DNA of 64,000 nucleotides, taken from Sipunculus nudus (Eukaryota; Annelida; Sipuncula; Golfingiida; Sipunculidae). Shown piece by piece: positions 39,801 to 56,100 of this stretch. Position 1 is the stretch's first letter. Each line of letters begins with the position of its first letter. Under the pieces are notes generated by a model, which ran no database searches, was not told the origin of the DNA, and worked only from the letters and a program-made list of their open reading frames with translations. The position numbers and the translations under genes were made by a program. Location: positions 52,021,676-52,085,675 of the forward strand of contig CM049311.1 of assembly GCA_026874595.1 (NCBI GenBank), read 5' to 3'.

Positions 39801-41795
39801 AGACCCTTACACTTACACTCCTCAGTGATTCATGAACCTTCATACAATTACACCGTGTAACCCATGAGACCCTTACACTTACACTCCTCAGTGATTCATG
39901 AACCTTCATACAATAACACCGTGTAACCCATGAGGCCCATACACTTATACTCCTCAGTATTTTATAAAACTTCATACAATTACACCGTGTAACCCATGAT
40001 ACCCTTAAACTTACAGTCTTCAGTGATTCATGAACCTTCATACAATTTCACCGTGGTAACCAAGTGGCCCCTACAATTACACTTCTCAGTGATTCATTCA
40101 CCTATATGCAATAACACCGTGTAAACCATAAGACCCCTACACTTACAGCCCTCAGTGATTCATTCACCTTCATACAATTACACCCTGTCAACCATGAGGC
40201 TCCTACACTTACACTCCTCAGTGATTCACTGACCTCCATACAATTACACCGTGTTAACCATGAGACACTTATACTTACACTCCTCAGTGATTCATGGACC
40301 TTCATACAATTACACCGTGTATCCCATGAGACCCTTACACTTACACTCTTCAGTGATTCATAAACCTTCATACAATTACACCGTGTAACCCATCAGGCCC
40401 CTATACTTATACACCTCAGTGATTCATAAACCTTCATACAATTACACCGTGTACCCATGAGACCCTTACACTTACACTCCTCAGTGATTCATGAACCTTC
40501 ATACAATTATACCGTGTAACGCATGAGACCCTTACACATACACTCCTCAGTGATTCATGAACCTTCATACATTTACACCGTGTAAACCATTAGACCCCTA
40601 CACTAACACTCCTCAGTGATTCATGAATCTTCATATAATTACACTGTGTAAACCATGTGATTGCTTCACTTACACTCCTCAGTGATTCATGAACCTTAAT
40701 ACAATTAATCCATGTAAATCATTAGACCATTACACTCACACTCTTAAGTGATTCACGAACGTTCGTGCAATTAAACCGTGTAACCCATGAGACCCCTACA
40801 CTAACACTCCTCAGTGATTCATTCACCTTCATACAATTTAACAGTGTTTACCATGAGGATGAGGACCCTACACTTACACTCCTCAGTGATTCATGAATTT
40901 TCATACAATTACATGGTGTACACCATGAAACCCAACAATTACTCTCCTCAGTGATTCAAGAATCTCATACAATTACACCGTGTTAACCATGAGGCCAATT
41001 CACTTACACTCCTCAGTGATACATGAACCTTCATACAATAACACCGTGGTAACCATGAGGCCCCTACACTTACACTCCTCAGTGATTCATTCGCCTTCAT
41101 ACAATTACACTGTGTAAACCATAAGACCCCTACACTTACAGCCCTCAGTGATTCATGTACCTTCATACAATTACTCCCTGTCAACCATGAGGCCCCTACA
41201 CTTACACTCCTCAGTGATTCACGAACCTTCATACAATTACACCGTGTAAACCATAAGACCCCTACACATACAGTCCTCAGTGATTCGTGAATGTTCATAC
41301 AATTACACCGTGTTAACCCTTGGGCTCCTACACTTACACTCCTCAGTGATTCATTCACCTTCATAAAATTACACCGTGTTAACTATGAGGCCCCTACACT
41401 TACACTCCTCAGTGATTCATTCACCTTCATACAATTTAACAGTGTTTACCATGAGGATAAGGCCCCTACACTTACACTCCTCAGTGATTCATGAATTTTC
41501 ATACAATTACATGGTGTACACCATGAGACCCCTACAATTACTCTCCTCAGTGATTCAAGAATCTCATACAATTACACCGTGGTCACCATGAGGCCATTAC
41601 ACTTACATTCCTCAGTGATTCACGAACCTTCATACAATTACACCGTGTAAACCATAAGACCCCTACACATACAGTCCTCAGTGATTCATGAATGTTCATA
41701 CAATTACACCGTGTTAACCATTGGGCTCCTACATTTACACTCCTCGGTGATTCATTCACCTTCATAAAATTACACCGTGTTAACCATGAGGCCCC
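36855..41795. repeat. Higher-order repeat with 3,664-bp offset
   Basis: About 36,855-38,130 matches about 40,519-41,795 at a constant 3,664-bp offset (37,284/40,948; 37,712/41,376; 37,919/41,583). Between them are shuffled pieces of the 660-bp unit and an out-of-register junction at about 39,512. Confidence 0.8.
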
Positions 41796-43299
41796 TACAC
41801 TTACACTCCTCAGTGATTCATTCAGCTTAATACAAGTAAACCTTGTAAAGCATGTGAACCCTACACTTACAGTCCTCAGTGATTCATGAACCTTCATGCA
41901 ATTACACCGTGTATCCCATGAGACCCTTACACTTACACTCTTCAGTGATTCATGAACCTTCATACAATTACACCGTGTATCCCATGAGGCGCCTACACTT
42001 ACACTCCTTAGTGATTCATTCAGCTTCGTACAAGTACACTATGTAAACCATGTGACCCCTACACTTACAGTACTCAGTGATTCATGAACCTTCATGCAAT
42101 TACACCGTGTATCCCATGAGACCCTTACATTTACACTCTTCAGTGATTCATAAACCTTCATACAATTACACCGTGTATCCCATGAGACCCTTCCTTACAC
42201 TTACACTCCTCAGTGATTCATGAACCTTCATGCAATTACACCGTGTAACTTATGAGATCCCTACTCTTACACTCCTGTGTGAATTATGAACCTTCATACA
42301 ATTAGACCCTGAAAACCATAAGACCCCTACACATACAGTCCTCAGTGATTCATGAATGTTCATACAATTAAACCGTGTTAACCATTTGGCTCCCACACTT
42401 ACAGTCCTCAGTGATTCATGAACCTACATGCAATTACACCTTGTATCCCATGAGACCCTTACACTTACACGCCTCAGTGATTAATTCACTTTCATACAAT
42501 TACACCGTGTAAACCATGAGCCCCCTACACTTACACAACTCAGTGATTCATGAACCTACATGCAATTACACCATGTATCCCATGAGACCCTTAATTACAC
42601 TTACACTCCTCAGTGATTGATTCACCTTCATACAATTACACCGTGTAAACCATGAAGCCCCTTCACTTACACTCCTCAGTGAGTCATGAACCTACATGCA
42701 TTTACACCGTGTATCCCATGAGACCCTTAATTACACTTACATTCCTCAGTCGTTCATTCACCTTTATACAATTACACCGTGTAAACCATGAAGCCCCTAC
42801 ACTTAAACTCCTCAGTGATTCATGAAACTACATGCAATTACACCATGTATCCCATGACACCCTTACCCTTACACTCCTCAGTGATTGATTCACTTTCATA
42901 CAATTACAACGTGTAAACCATGAGGCCCCTACACTTACACTCCTCAGTGATTCATGAACCTACATGCAATTACACCGTGTATCCCATGAGACCCTTAATT
43001 ACACTTACATTCCTCAGTCGTTCATTCACCTTTATACAATTACACCGTGTAAACCATGAAGCCCCTACACTTAAACTCCTCAGTGATTCATGAAACTACA
43101 TGCAATTACACAATGTATCCCATGAGACCCTTACACTTACACTCCTCAGTGATTCATTCACCTTCATACAATTACACCGTGTATCCCATGAGACCCTTAC
43201 ACTAACACTCTTCAGTGATTCATTCACCTTCATACAATTACACCGTGTAAACCGTGTGACCGCTTCAATTACAGTCCTCAGAGATTCATGAACCTACAT

Positions 43300-46200
43300 G
43301 CAATTACACTGTGTAAACCATGAGACCCCTACACTAACACACCTCAGTGATTCATGAACTTTCATACAATTACACTGTGTACACCATGAGACCCTTACAC
43401 TTACACTCCTCAGTGATTCATGAACTTTCATACAATTACACTGTGTAAACCATGAGACCCCTACACTAACACACCTCAGTGATTCATGAACTTTCATACA
43501 ATTACACTGTGTACACCATGAGACCCCTACACTTACATTCCTCAGTGGTTCATGAACCTTCATACAATTATACCGTGTACACCATGAAAACCCTACAATT
43601 ACACTCCTCAGTAATTCATGAACCTTCAAACAATTACACCGTGTTAACCATGAAGATGAGGCCCCTACAATTACACTCCTCAGTAATTCATGAACCTTCA
43701 TACAATTGCACTGTGGTAACCATGAGGCCCCTACACTTACACTCCTCAGTGATTCTCGAACTTTCAGACAATTACACCGTGTAAACCATGTGACCCCTAC
43801 ACTTACAGTCTTCAGTGATTCTTGAACCTACATACAATTACACCGTGTTAACCATGAGGCCTCTACAATTACACTCCTTAGTGATTCTTTCATTTTCATA
43901 CAATTACACCGTGTAAACCATGTGACCCCTACACATACAGTCCTCAGTGAGTCTTGAACCTTCATGCAATTACACCGTTCAACCTTAAGGCCCCCACACT
44001 TATACTCCTCAGTGATTCATGAACCTTCATACAATAACACCTTGTAACCCATGAGCCCCTACACTTATACACCTCAGTGATTCAAGAACCTTCATACAAT
44101 TACACCTTGTAACCCATGAGGCCCCTACACTTATACTCCTCAGTGATTCATCAACCTTTATACAATCACACTGTGTACACCATGAGAACCTTACACTTAC
44201 AGTCCTCAGTGATTCATGAACCGTCATACAATTACACCGTGTATCCTCTGAGGCCCTTACACTTACACTCCTCACTGATTCATGAACCTTCATACAATTA
44301 CACCGTGTAACCCATGAGACCCTTACACTTACACTCCTCAGTGATTCATGAACCTTCATACAATAACACCGTGTAACCCATGAGGCCCCTACACTTATAC
44401 TCCTCAGTATTTTATAAACCTTCATACAATTACACCGTGTAACCCACGATACCCTTACACTTACAGTCTTCAGTGATTCATGAACCTTCATACAATTTCA
44501 CCGTGGTAACCAAGTGGCCCCTACAATTACACTTCTCAGTGATTCATTCACCTATATGCAATAACACCGTGTAAACCATAAGACCCCTACACTTACAGCC
44601 CTCAGTGATTCATTCACCTTCATACAATTACACCCTGTCAACCATGAGGCCCCTACACTTACACTCCTCAGTGATTCACTGACCTCCATACAATTACACC
44701 GTGTTAACCATGAGACACTTATACTTACACTCCTCAGTGATTCATGGACCTTCATACAATTACACCGTGTAACCCATGAGACCCTTACACTTACACTCTT
44801 CAGTGATTCATAAACCTTCATACAATTACACCGTGTAACCCATCAGGCCCCTACACTTATACACCTCAGTGATTCATAAACCTTCATACAATTACACCGT
44901 GTACCCATGAGACCCTTACACTTACACTCCTCAGTGATTCATGAACCTTCATACAATTATACCGTGTAACGCATGAGACCCTTACACATACACTCCTCAG
45001 TGATTCATGAACCTTCATACAATTACACCGTGTAAACCATTAGACCCCTAAACTAACACTCCTCAGTGATTCATGAATCTTCATATAATTACACTGTGTA
45101 AACCATGTGATCGCTTCACTTACACTCCTCAGTGATTCATTCGCCTTCATACAATTACACTGTGTAAACCATAAGACCCCTACACTTACAGCCCTAAGTG
45201 ATTCATGTACCTTCATACAATTACTCCCTGTCAACCATGAGGCCCCTACACTTACACTCCTCAGTGATTCACGAACCTTCATACAATTACACCGTGTAAA
45301 CCATAAGACCCCTACACATACAGTCCTCAGTGATTCATGAATGTTCATACAATTACACCGTGTTAACCATTGGGCTCCTACACTTACACTCCTCAGTGAT
45401 TCATTCACCTTCATAAAATTACACCGTGTTAACTATGAGGCCCCTACACTTACACTCCTCAGTCATTCATTCACCTTCATACAATTTAACAGTGTTTACC
45501 ATGAGGATAAGGCCCCTACACTTACACTCCTCAGTGATTCATGAATTTTCATACAATTACATGGTGTACACCATGAGACCCCTACAATTACTCTCCTCAG
45601 TGATTCAAGAATCTCATACAATTACACCGTGGTCACCATGAGGCCATTACACTTACACTCCTCAGTGATTCACGAACCTTCATACAATTACACCGTGTAA
45701 ACCATTAGACCCCTACACATACAGTCCTCAGTGATTCATGAATGTTCATACAATTACACCGTGTTAACCATTGGGCTCCTACATTTACACTCCTCAGTGA
45801 TTCATTCACCTTCATAAAATTACACCGTGTTAACCATGAGGCCCCTACACTTACACTCCTCAGTGATTCATTGAGCTTAATACAAGTAAACCTTGTAAAG
45901 CATGTGAACCCTACACTTACAGTCCTCAGTGATTCATGAACCTTCATGCAATTACACCGTGTATCCCATGAGACCCTTACACTTACACTCTTCAGTGATT
46001 CATGAACCTTCATACAATTACACCGTGTATCCCATGAGGCGTCTACACTTACACTCCTCAGTGATTCATTCAGCTTCGTACAAGTACACTATGTAAACCA
46101 TGTGACCCCTACACTTACAGTCCTCAGTGATTCATGAACCTTCATGCAATTACACCGTGTATCCCATGAGACCCTTACACTTACACTCTTCAGTGATTCA

Positions 46201-49200
46201 TAAACCTTCATACAATTACACCGTGTATCCCATGAGACCCTTCCTTACACTTACACTCCTCAGTGATTGATTCACTTTCATACAATTACAACGTGTATAC
46301 CATGAGGCCCCTACACTTAAACTCCTCAGTGATTCATGAAACTACATGCAATTACACAATGTATCCCATGAGACCCTTAATTACACTTACACTCCTCAGT
46401 GATTCATTCACCTTCATACAATTACACCGTGTAAACCATTAAGCCCCTACACTTAAACTCCTCAGTGATTCATGAAACTACATGCAATTACACAATGTAT
46501 CCCATGAGACCCTTACACTTACACTCCTCAGTGATTCATTCACCTTCATACAATTACACCGTGTATCCCATGAGACCCTTACACTAACACTCTTCAGTGA
46601 TTCATTCACCTTCATACAATTACACCGTGTAAACCATGTGACCGCTTCAATTACAGTCCTCAGAGATTCATGAACCTACATGCAATTACACCGTGTAACC
46701 CATAAGACCCTTACACTTACACTCCTCAGTGATTCATTCACCTTCATACAATTACACTGTGTAAACCATGTGACCGCTTCACTTACAGTCCGCAGAGATA
46801 CATGAACCTACATGCAATTACACCGTGTAACCCATAAGACCCTTACACTTACACTCCTCAGTGATTCATGAACTTTCATTCAATTACACTGTGTACACCA
46901 TGAGACCCCTACACTTACAGTCCTCAGTGGTTCATGAACCTTCATACAATTATACCATGTAACCCATAAGACCCTTACACTTACACTCCTCAGTGATTCA
47001 TGAACTTTCATACAATTACACTGTGTACACCATGAGACCCTTACACTTACACTCCTCAGTGATTCATGAACTTTCATACAATTACACTGTGTAAACCATG
47101 AGACCCCTACACTAACACACCTCAGTGATTCATGAACTTTCATACAATTACACTGTGTACACCATGAGACCCCTACACTTACATTCCTCAGTGGTTCATG
47201 AACCTTCATACAATTATACCGTGTACACCATGAAAACCCTACAATTACACTCCTCAGTAATTCATGAACCTTCAAACAATTACACCGTGTTAACCATGAA
47301 GATGAGGCCCCTACACTTACACTCCTCAGTGATTCATGAACCATCATCCAATTACACCGTGTAAACCAAAAGACCACCACACTTACATTCCTCAGTGATT
47401 CATGAACCTTCATACAATTGCACTGTGGTAACCATGAGGCCCCTACACTTACACTCCTCAGTGATTCTCGAACTTTCAGACAATTACACCGTGTAAACCA
47501 TGTGACCCCTACACTTACAGTCTTCAGTGATTCTTGAACCTACATACAATTACACCGTGTTAACCATGAGGCCTCTACACTTACACTCCTTAGTGATTCT
47601 TTCATTTTCATACAATTACACCGTGTAAACCATGTGACACCTACACATACAGTCCTCAGTGAGTCTTGAACCTTCATGCAATTACACCGTTCAACCTTAA
47701 GGCCCCCACACTTATACTCCTCAGTGATTCATGAACCTTCATACAATAACACCTTGTAACCCATGAGGCCCCTACACTTATACACCTCAGTGATTCAAGA
47801 ACCTTCATACAATTACACCTTGTAACCCATGAGGCCCCTACACTTATACTCCTCAGTGATTCATCAACCTTTATACAATCACACTGTGTACACCATGAGA
47901 ACCTTACACTTACAGTCCTCAGTGATTCATGAACCGTCATACAATTACACCGTGTATCCTCTGAGGCCCTTACACTTACACTCCTCAGTGATTCATGAAC
48001 CTTCATACAATTACACCGTGTAACCCATGAGACCCTTACACTTACACTCCTCAGTGATTCATGAACCTTCATACAATAACACCGTGTAACCCATGAGGCC
48101 CATACACTTATACTCCTCAGTATTTTATAAACCTTCATACAATTACACCGTGTAACCCACGATACCCTTACACTTACAGTCTTCAGTGATTCATGAACCT
48201 TCATACAATTTCACCGTGGTAACCAAGTGGCAACTACAATTACACTTCTCAGTGATTCATTCACCTATATGCAATAACACCGTGTAAACCATAAGACCCC
48301 TACACTTACAGCCCTCAGTGATTCATTCACCTTCATACAATTACACCCTGTCAACCATGAGGCCCCTACACTTACACTCCTCAGTGATTCACTGACCTCC
48401 ATACAATTACACCGTGTTAACCATGAGACACTTATACTTACACTCCTCAGTGATTCATGGACCTTCATACAATTACACCGTGTAACCCATGAGACCCTTA
48501 CACTTACACTCTTCAGTGATTCATAAACCTTCATACAATTACACCGTGTAACCCATCAGGCCCCTACACTTATACACCTCAGTGATTCATAAACCTTCAT
48601 ACAATTACACCGTGTACCCATGAGACCCTTACACTTACACTCCTCAGTGATTCATGAACCTTCATACAATTATACCGTGTAACGCATGAGACCCTTACAC
48701 ATACACTCCTCAGTGATTCATGAACCTTCATACAATTACACCGTGTAAACCATTAGACCCCTAAACTAACACTCCTCAGTGATTCATGAATCTTCATATA
48801 ATTACACTGTGTAAACCATGTGATCGCTTCACTTACACTCCTCAGTGATTCATTCGCCTTCATACAATTACACTGTGTAAACCATAAGACCCCTACACTT
48901 ACAGCCCTAAGTGATTCATGTACCTTCATACAATTACTCCCTGTCAACCATGAGGCCCCTACACTTACACTCCTCAGTGATTCACGAACCTTCATACAAT
49001 TAAACCGTGTAAACCATAAGACCCCTACACATACAGTCCTCAGTGATTCATGAATGTTCATACAATTACACCGTGTTAACCATTGGGCTCCTACACTTAC
49101 ACTCCTCAGTGATTCATTCACCTTCATAAAATTACACCGTGTTAACAATGAGGCCCCTACACTTACACTCCTCAGTCATTCATTCACCTTCATACAATTT

Positions 49201-51390
49201 AACAGTGTTTACCATGAGGATAAGGCCCCTACACTTACACTCCTCAGTGATTCATGAATTTTCATACAATTACATGGTGTACACCATGAGACCCCTACAA
49301 TTACTCTCCTCAGTGATTCAAGAATCTCATACAATTACACCGTGGTCACCATGAGGCCATTACACTTACACTCCTCAGTGATTCACGAACCTTCATACAA
49401 TTACACCGTGTAAACCATTAGACCCCTACACATACAGTCCTCAGTGATTCATGAATGTTCATACAATTACACCGTGTTAACCATTGGGCTCCTACATTTA
49501 CACTCCTCAGTGATTCATTCACCTTCATAAAATTACACCGTGTTAACCATGAGGCCCCTACACTTACACTCCTCAGTGATTCATTGAGCTTAATACAAGT
49601 AAACCTTGTAAAGCATGTGAACCCTACACTTACAGTCCTCAGTGATTCATGAACCTTCATGCAATTACACCGTGTATCCCATGAGACCCTTACACTTACA
49701 CTCTTCAGTGATTCATGAACCTTCATACAATTACACCGTGTATCCCATGAGGCGTCTACACTTACACTCCTCAGTGATTCATTCAGCTTCGTACAAGTAC
49801 ACTATGTAAACCATGTGACCCCTACACTTACAGTCCTCAGTGATTCATGAACCTTCATGCAATTACACCGTGTATCCCATGAGACCCTTACACTTACACT
49901 CTTCAGTGATTCATAAACCTTCATACAATTACACCGTGTATCCCATGAGACCCTTCCTTACACTTACACTCCTCAGTGATTGATTCACTTTCATACAATT
50001 ACAACGTGTATACCATGAGGCCCCTACACTTACACTCCTCAGTGATTCATGAACCTACATGCAATTACACCATGTATCCCATGAGACCCTTAATTACACT
50101 TACACTCCTCAGGGATTCATTCACCTTCATACAATTACACCGTGTAAACCATTAAGCCCCTACACTTAAACTCCTCAGTGATTCATGAAACTACATGCAA
50201 TTACAGAATGTATTCCATGAGACCCTTACACTTACACTCCTCAGTGATTCATTCACCTTGATACAATTACACCGTGTATCCCATGAGACCCTTACCCTAA
50301 CACTCTTCAGTGATTCATTCACCTTCATACAATTACACCGTGTAAACCATGTGACCGCTTCAATTACAGTCCTCAGAGATTCATGAACCTACATGGAATT
50401 ACACCGTGTAACCCATAAGACCCTTACACTTTCACTCCTCAGTGATTCATTCACCTTCATACAATTACACTGTGTAAACCATGTGACCGCTTCACCTACA
50501 GTCCGCAGAGATACCTGAACATACATGCAATTACACCGTGTACACCTTAAGACCCTTACACTTACACTCCTCATTGATTCATGAACTTTCATTCAATTAC
50601 ACTGTGTACACCATGAGACCCCTACACTTACAGTCCTCAGTGGTTCATGAACCTTCATACAATTATACCGTGTAACCCATAAGACCCTTACACTTACACT
50701 CCTCAGTGATTCATGAACTTTCATACAATTACACTGTGTACACCATGAGACCCTTACACTTACACTCCTCAGTGATTCATGAACTTTCATACAATTACAC
50801 TGTGTACACCATGAGACCCCTACACTTACACTCCTCAGTGATTCATGAACTTTCATACAATTACACTGTGTACACCATGAGACCCCTACACTTACATTCC
50901 TCAGTGGTTCATGAACCTTCATACAATTATACCATGTACACCATGAAAACCCTACAATTACACTCCTCAGTGATTCATGAACCTTCAAACAATTACACCG
51001 TGTTAACCATGAGGATGAGGCCCCTACACTTACACTCCTCAGTGATTCATGAACCATCATCCAATTACACCGTGTAAACCAAAAGACCACCACACTTACA
51101 TTCCTCAGTGATTCATGAACCTTCATACAATTAAACTGTGGTAACCATGAGACCCCTACACTTACACTCCTCAGTGATTCACAAACTTTCAAACAATTTC
51201 ACCGTGTAAACCATGTGACCCCTACACTTACAGTCTTCAGTGATTCTTGAACCTTCATACAATTACACCGAGTTCACTACGAGGCGTCTACACTTACACT
51301 CCTCAGTGATTCAATCACTTTCATACAATTACACCGTGTAAACCATGTGACCCCTACACATACAGTCCTCAGTGAGTCTTGAACCTTCAT
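43300..51390. repeat. Higher-order repeat with 3,713-bp offset
   Basis: About 43,810-47,670 recurs at about 47,523-51,385 with an offset of 3,712-3,713 bp (44,116/47,829; 45,341/49,054; 46,482/50,195; 46,880/50,593). Left of this the match continues with one monomer gained or lost (43,479/47,125). Confidence 0.82.
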
Positions 51391-54300
51391 GCAATTACAC
51401 CGTGTAACTTATGAGATCCCTACTCTTACACTCCTGTGTGAATTATGAACCTTCATACAATTAGACCCTGAAAACCATAAGACCCCTACACTTACAGTCC
51501 TCAGTGATTCATGAACCTACATGCAATTACACCATGTATCCCATGAGACCCTTACACTTACACGCCTCAGTGATTGATTCACCTTCATACAATTACACCA
51601 TGTAAACCATGAGGCCCCTACACTTACACTCCTCAGTGATTCATGAACCTACATACAATCACACCATGTATCCCATGAGACCCTTAATTACACTTACACT
51701 CCTCAGTGATTGATTCACCTTCATACAATTACACCGTGTAAACCATGAAGCCCCTACACTTACACTCCTCAGTGAGTCATGAACCTACATGCAATTACAC
51801 CATGTATCTTATGATACCCTTACACTTACACTCAGTGATTCATTCACCTTCATACAATTACACCGTGTATCCCATGAGACCCCTACACTTACACTCCTAA
51901 GTGATTCATTCACCTTCATACAATTACACCGTGTAAACCATGAGGCCCCTACGCTTACACTCCTCAGTGATTCATGAACCTACATGCAATTACACCATGT
52001 ATCTCATGAGACCCTTAATTGCACTTACACTCCTCAGTGATTCATTCACCTTCATACAATTACACTGTGTAAACCATTTAACTGCTTCACTTACAGTCCT
52101 CAGTGATTCATTCACTTTCATACAATTACACCGTGTAACCCATAAGACCCTTACACTTACACTTCTCAGTGATTCATTCACCTTCATTCAATTACACCTT
52201 GGAAAGCATGTGAACCCTACACTTACACACCTCAGTGATTCATTCACCTTCATACAATTTCACCATGTAAACCATGAGACCCCTACATTTACACACCTCA
52301 GTGATTCATTCACCTTCATACAATTACACCGTGTATCCCATGAGACCCTTAGACTAACACTCTTCAGTGATTCATTCACCTTCATACAATTACCCTGTGT
52401 ATCCTATAAGACCCTTACACTTACACTCCTCAGTGATTCATTCACCTTCATACAATTACACCGTATATCCCATGAGACCCTTACACTAACACTCTTCAGT
52501 GATTCATTCACCTTCATACAATTACACTGTGTATCCCATAAGACCCTTACACTTACACTCCTCAGTGATTCATTCGCCTTCATACAATTACACAGTGTAT
52601 CCCATGAGACCCTTACACTAACACTCTTCAGTGATTCATTAACCTTCATACAATTACACTGTGTAAACCATGTGACCGCTTCACTTACAGTCCTCAGAGA
52701 TTCATGAACCTACATGCAATTACACCGTGTAACCCATAAGACCCTTACACTTACACTCCTCAGTGATTCATTCACCTTCATACAATTAAACTGTGTAAAC
52801 CATGTGACCGCTTCACTTACACTTCTCAGTGAGTCATGAACCTACATGCAATTACACCATGTATCTAATGAGACCCTTAATTACACTTACACTCCTCAGT
52901 GATTCATTCACCTTCATACAATAACACCGTGTAACCCATGAGACCCTTACACTTACACTCCTCAGTGATTCATGAACCTTCATACAATTACCCCGTGTAA
53001 CCCATGAGACCCTTATACTTACACTTTTCAGTATTTCATGAACCTTCATACAATTACACCGTGCAACCCATGAGGCCCCTACACTTACACTCCTCAGTGA
53101 TTCATGAACCTTCATACAATTATACCGTGTAACGCATGAGACCCTTACACATACACTCCTCAGTGATTCATGAACCTTCATACAATTACACCGTGTAAAC
53201 CAATAGACCCCTACAATAACACTCCTCAGTGATTCATTCACCTTCATTCAATTAAACAGTGTTTACCATGAGGATAAGGCCCCTACACTTACCCTCCTCA
53301 GTGAATTATGAATTTTCATACAATTACATGGTGTACACCATGAGACCCCTACAATTACACTCCTCAGTGATTCAAGAATCTCATACAATTACACCGTGTT
53401 AACCATGATACCCTTACACTTACATTCCTCAGTGATACATGAACCTTCATACAATTACACCGTGGTAACCATGAGGCCCCTACACTTACACTCCTCAGTG
53501 ATTCATTCACCTTCATACAATTACACTGTGTAAATCATAAGACCCCTACACTTACAGCCCTCAGTGATTCATGTACCTTCATACAATTACTCCCTGTCAA
53601 CCATGAGGCCCCTACACTTACACTCCTCAGTGATTCACAAACCTTCATACAATTACACCGTGTTAATCATGAGACCACTACATTTACACTCCTCAGTGAT
53701 TCACGAACCTTCATACAATTACACCGTGTAAACCATAAGACCCTTACACTTACACTCCTCAGTGATTCATGAATGTTCATACAATTACACCGTAATAACC
53801 ATTGGGCTCCTACACTTACACTCCTCAGTGATTCATTCACCTTCATAAAATTACACTGTGTTAACCATGAGGCCCCTACACTTACACTCCTCAGTGATTC
53901 ATTCAGCTTCATACAAGTAAACCTTGTAAAGCATGTGAACCCTGCACTTACAGTCCTCAGTGATTCATGAACCTTCATGCAATTACACCGTGTATCCCAA
54001 GAGACCCTTACACTTACACTACTCAGTGATTCATGAACCTTCATACAATTACACCGTGTATCCCATGAGGCCCCTACACTTACACTCCTCAGTGATTCAT
54101 TCTGCTTCATACAAGTACACCATGTAAACCATGTGACCCCTACACTTACAGTCCTCAGTGATTCATGAACTTTCATGCAATTACAGCGTGTAACTTATGA
54201 GATCCCTACTCTTACACTCCTGTGTGATTGATGAACCTTCATACAATTACACCGTTTAAACCATAAGACCCCTACACATACAGTCCTCAGTGATTCATGA

Positions 54301-55539
54301 ATGTTCATACAATTACACCGTGTTAACCATTGGGCTCCTACACTTACATTCCTCAGTGATTCATTCCCCTTCATACAATTACACCATGTATCCCATGAGA
54401 CCCTTACACTTACACTCCTCAGTTATTCATTCACCTTCATACAAGTACACGTTGTAAAGCATGTGAACCCTACACTTACAGTCCTCAGTGATTCATGAAC
54501 CTACATGCAATTACACCATGTATCCCATGAGACCCTTACACTTACACTCCTCAGTGATTGATTCACCTTCATACAATTACACCGTGTAAACCATGAGGCC
54601 CCTACACTTACATTCCTCAGTGATTCATGAACCTACATGCAATTACACCATGTATCCCATGAGACCCTTAATTACACTTACACTCCTCAGTGATTGATTC
54701 ACTTTCATACAATTACACCGTGTAAACCATGAAGCCCCTACACTTACACTCCTCAGTGAGTCATGAACCTACATGCAATTACACCATGTATCCCATGACA
54801 CCCTTACATTTACACTCCTCAGTGATTGATTCACTTTCATACAATTACAACGTGCATCCCATGAGAACCTCACACTTACACTCCTCAATGATTGATTCAC
54901 TTTCATACAATTACACCATGTTAACCATGAGACCCCTACACTTACACTCCTCCGTGATTCATGAACCTTCATACAATTACACCGTGTAAACCATGAGACC
55001 CTCACACTTACACTCGATAGTGATTCATTCACATTCATACAATTACACCGTGTAAACTATGGGGCCCCTTCACTAACACTCCTCAGTGATTCATGAACCG
55101 TCATGCAATTACACCGTGTAAACCATGAGACCCTTACACTTACACTCCTCAGTGATTCATTCACCTTAATACAAGAACACTGTTAAACCATGTGACCGCT
55201 TCACTTACACTCCTCAGTGATTCATGAACTTACATATAATTACACCGTGTACACCATGAGACCCTTACACTTACACTCCTCAGTGATTCATTCACCTTCA
55301 TACAATTACACCGTGTACACCATGAGACCCTTACACTTACACTCCTCAGTGATTCATGAACCTTCATACAATTACACCGTTTTAACCATGAGGCCTCTAC
55401 AATTTACTCCTCAGTGATTCATGAACCTTCATGCAATTACACCGTGTTAACCATGAGGATGAGGCCCCTACACTTACACTCCTCAGTGATTCATGATTGT
55501 TAACCATGAGGATGAGGCCCCTACACTTACACTCCTCAG

Positions 55540-56100
55540 TGATTCATGAACCTTCATACAATTACACTGTATACACCATGAGACCCCTACAATTACACTC
55601 CTCAGTGGTTCATGAACCTTCATGCAATTATACCGTGTAAACCATAAGACCCTTACACTTACACTCCTCAGTGATTCATGAACCTTCATACAATTACACT
55701 GTGTACACCATGAGACCCCTAAAATTACACTCCTCAGTGGTTCATGAACCTTCATGCAATTATACCGTGTAAACCATAAGACCCCCACACTTACAGTCCT
55801 CAGTGATTCATGAACCTTCATACAATTACACTGTGTACACCATGATACCCCTACAATTACACTCCTCAGTGGTTCATGAACCTTCATGCAATTATACCGT
55901 GTAAACCATAAGACCCCCACACTTACACTCCTCAGTGATTCATGAACCTTCATACAATTACACTGTGTACACCATGAGACCCCTACAATTTCACTCCTCA
56001 GTGGTTCATGAACCTTCATGCAATTATACCGTGTAAACCATAAGACCTCCACACTTACAGTCCTCAGTGATTCATGAACCTTCATACAATTACACTGTGT
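55540..56100. repeat. 132-bp dimeric higher-order repeat near the right edge
   Basis: Two monomer types alternate: one with ACTGTGTACACCATGAGACC and CAGTGGTTCATG, the other with TGCAATTATACCGTGTAAAC and CATAAGACCCCC. The TTCATGAACCTTCATGCAAT landmark falls at 55,609, 55,741, 55,873 and 56,005, exactly 132 bp apart. It is the shortest higher-order unit in the array. A similar two-type alternation occurs at about 52,330-52,650. Confidence 0.85.
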
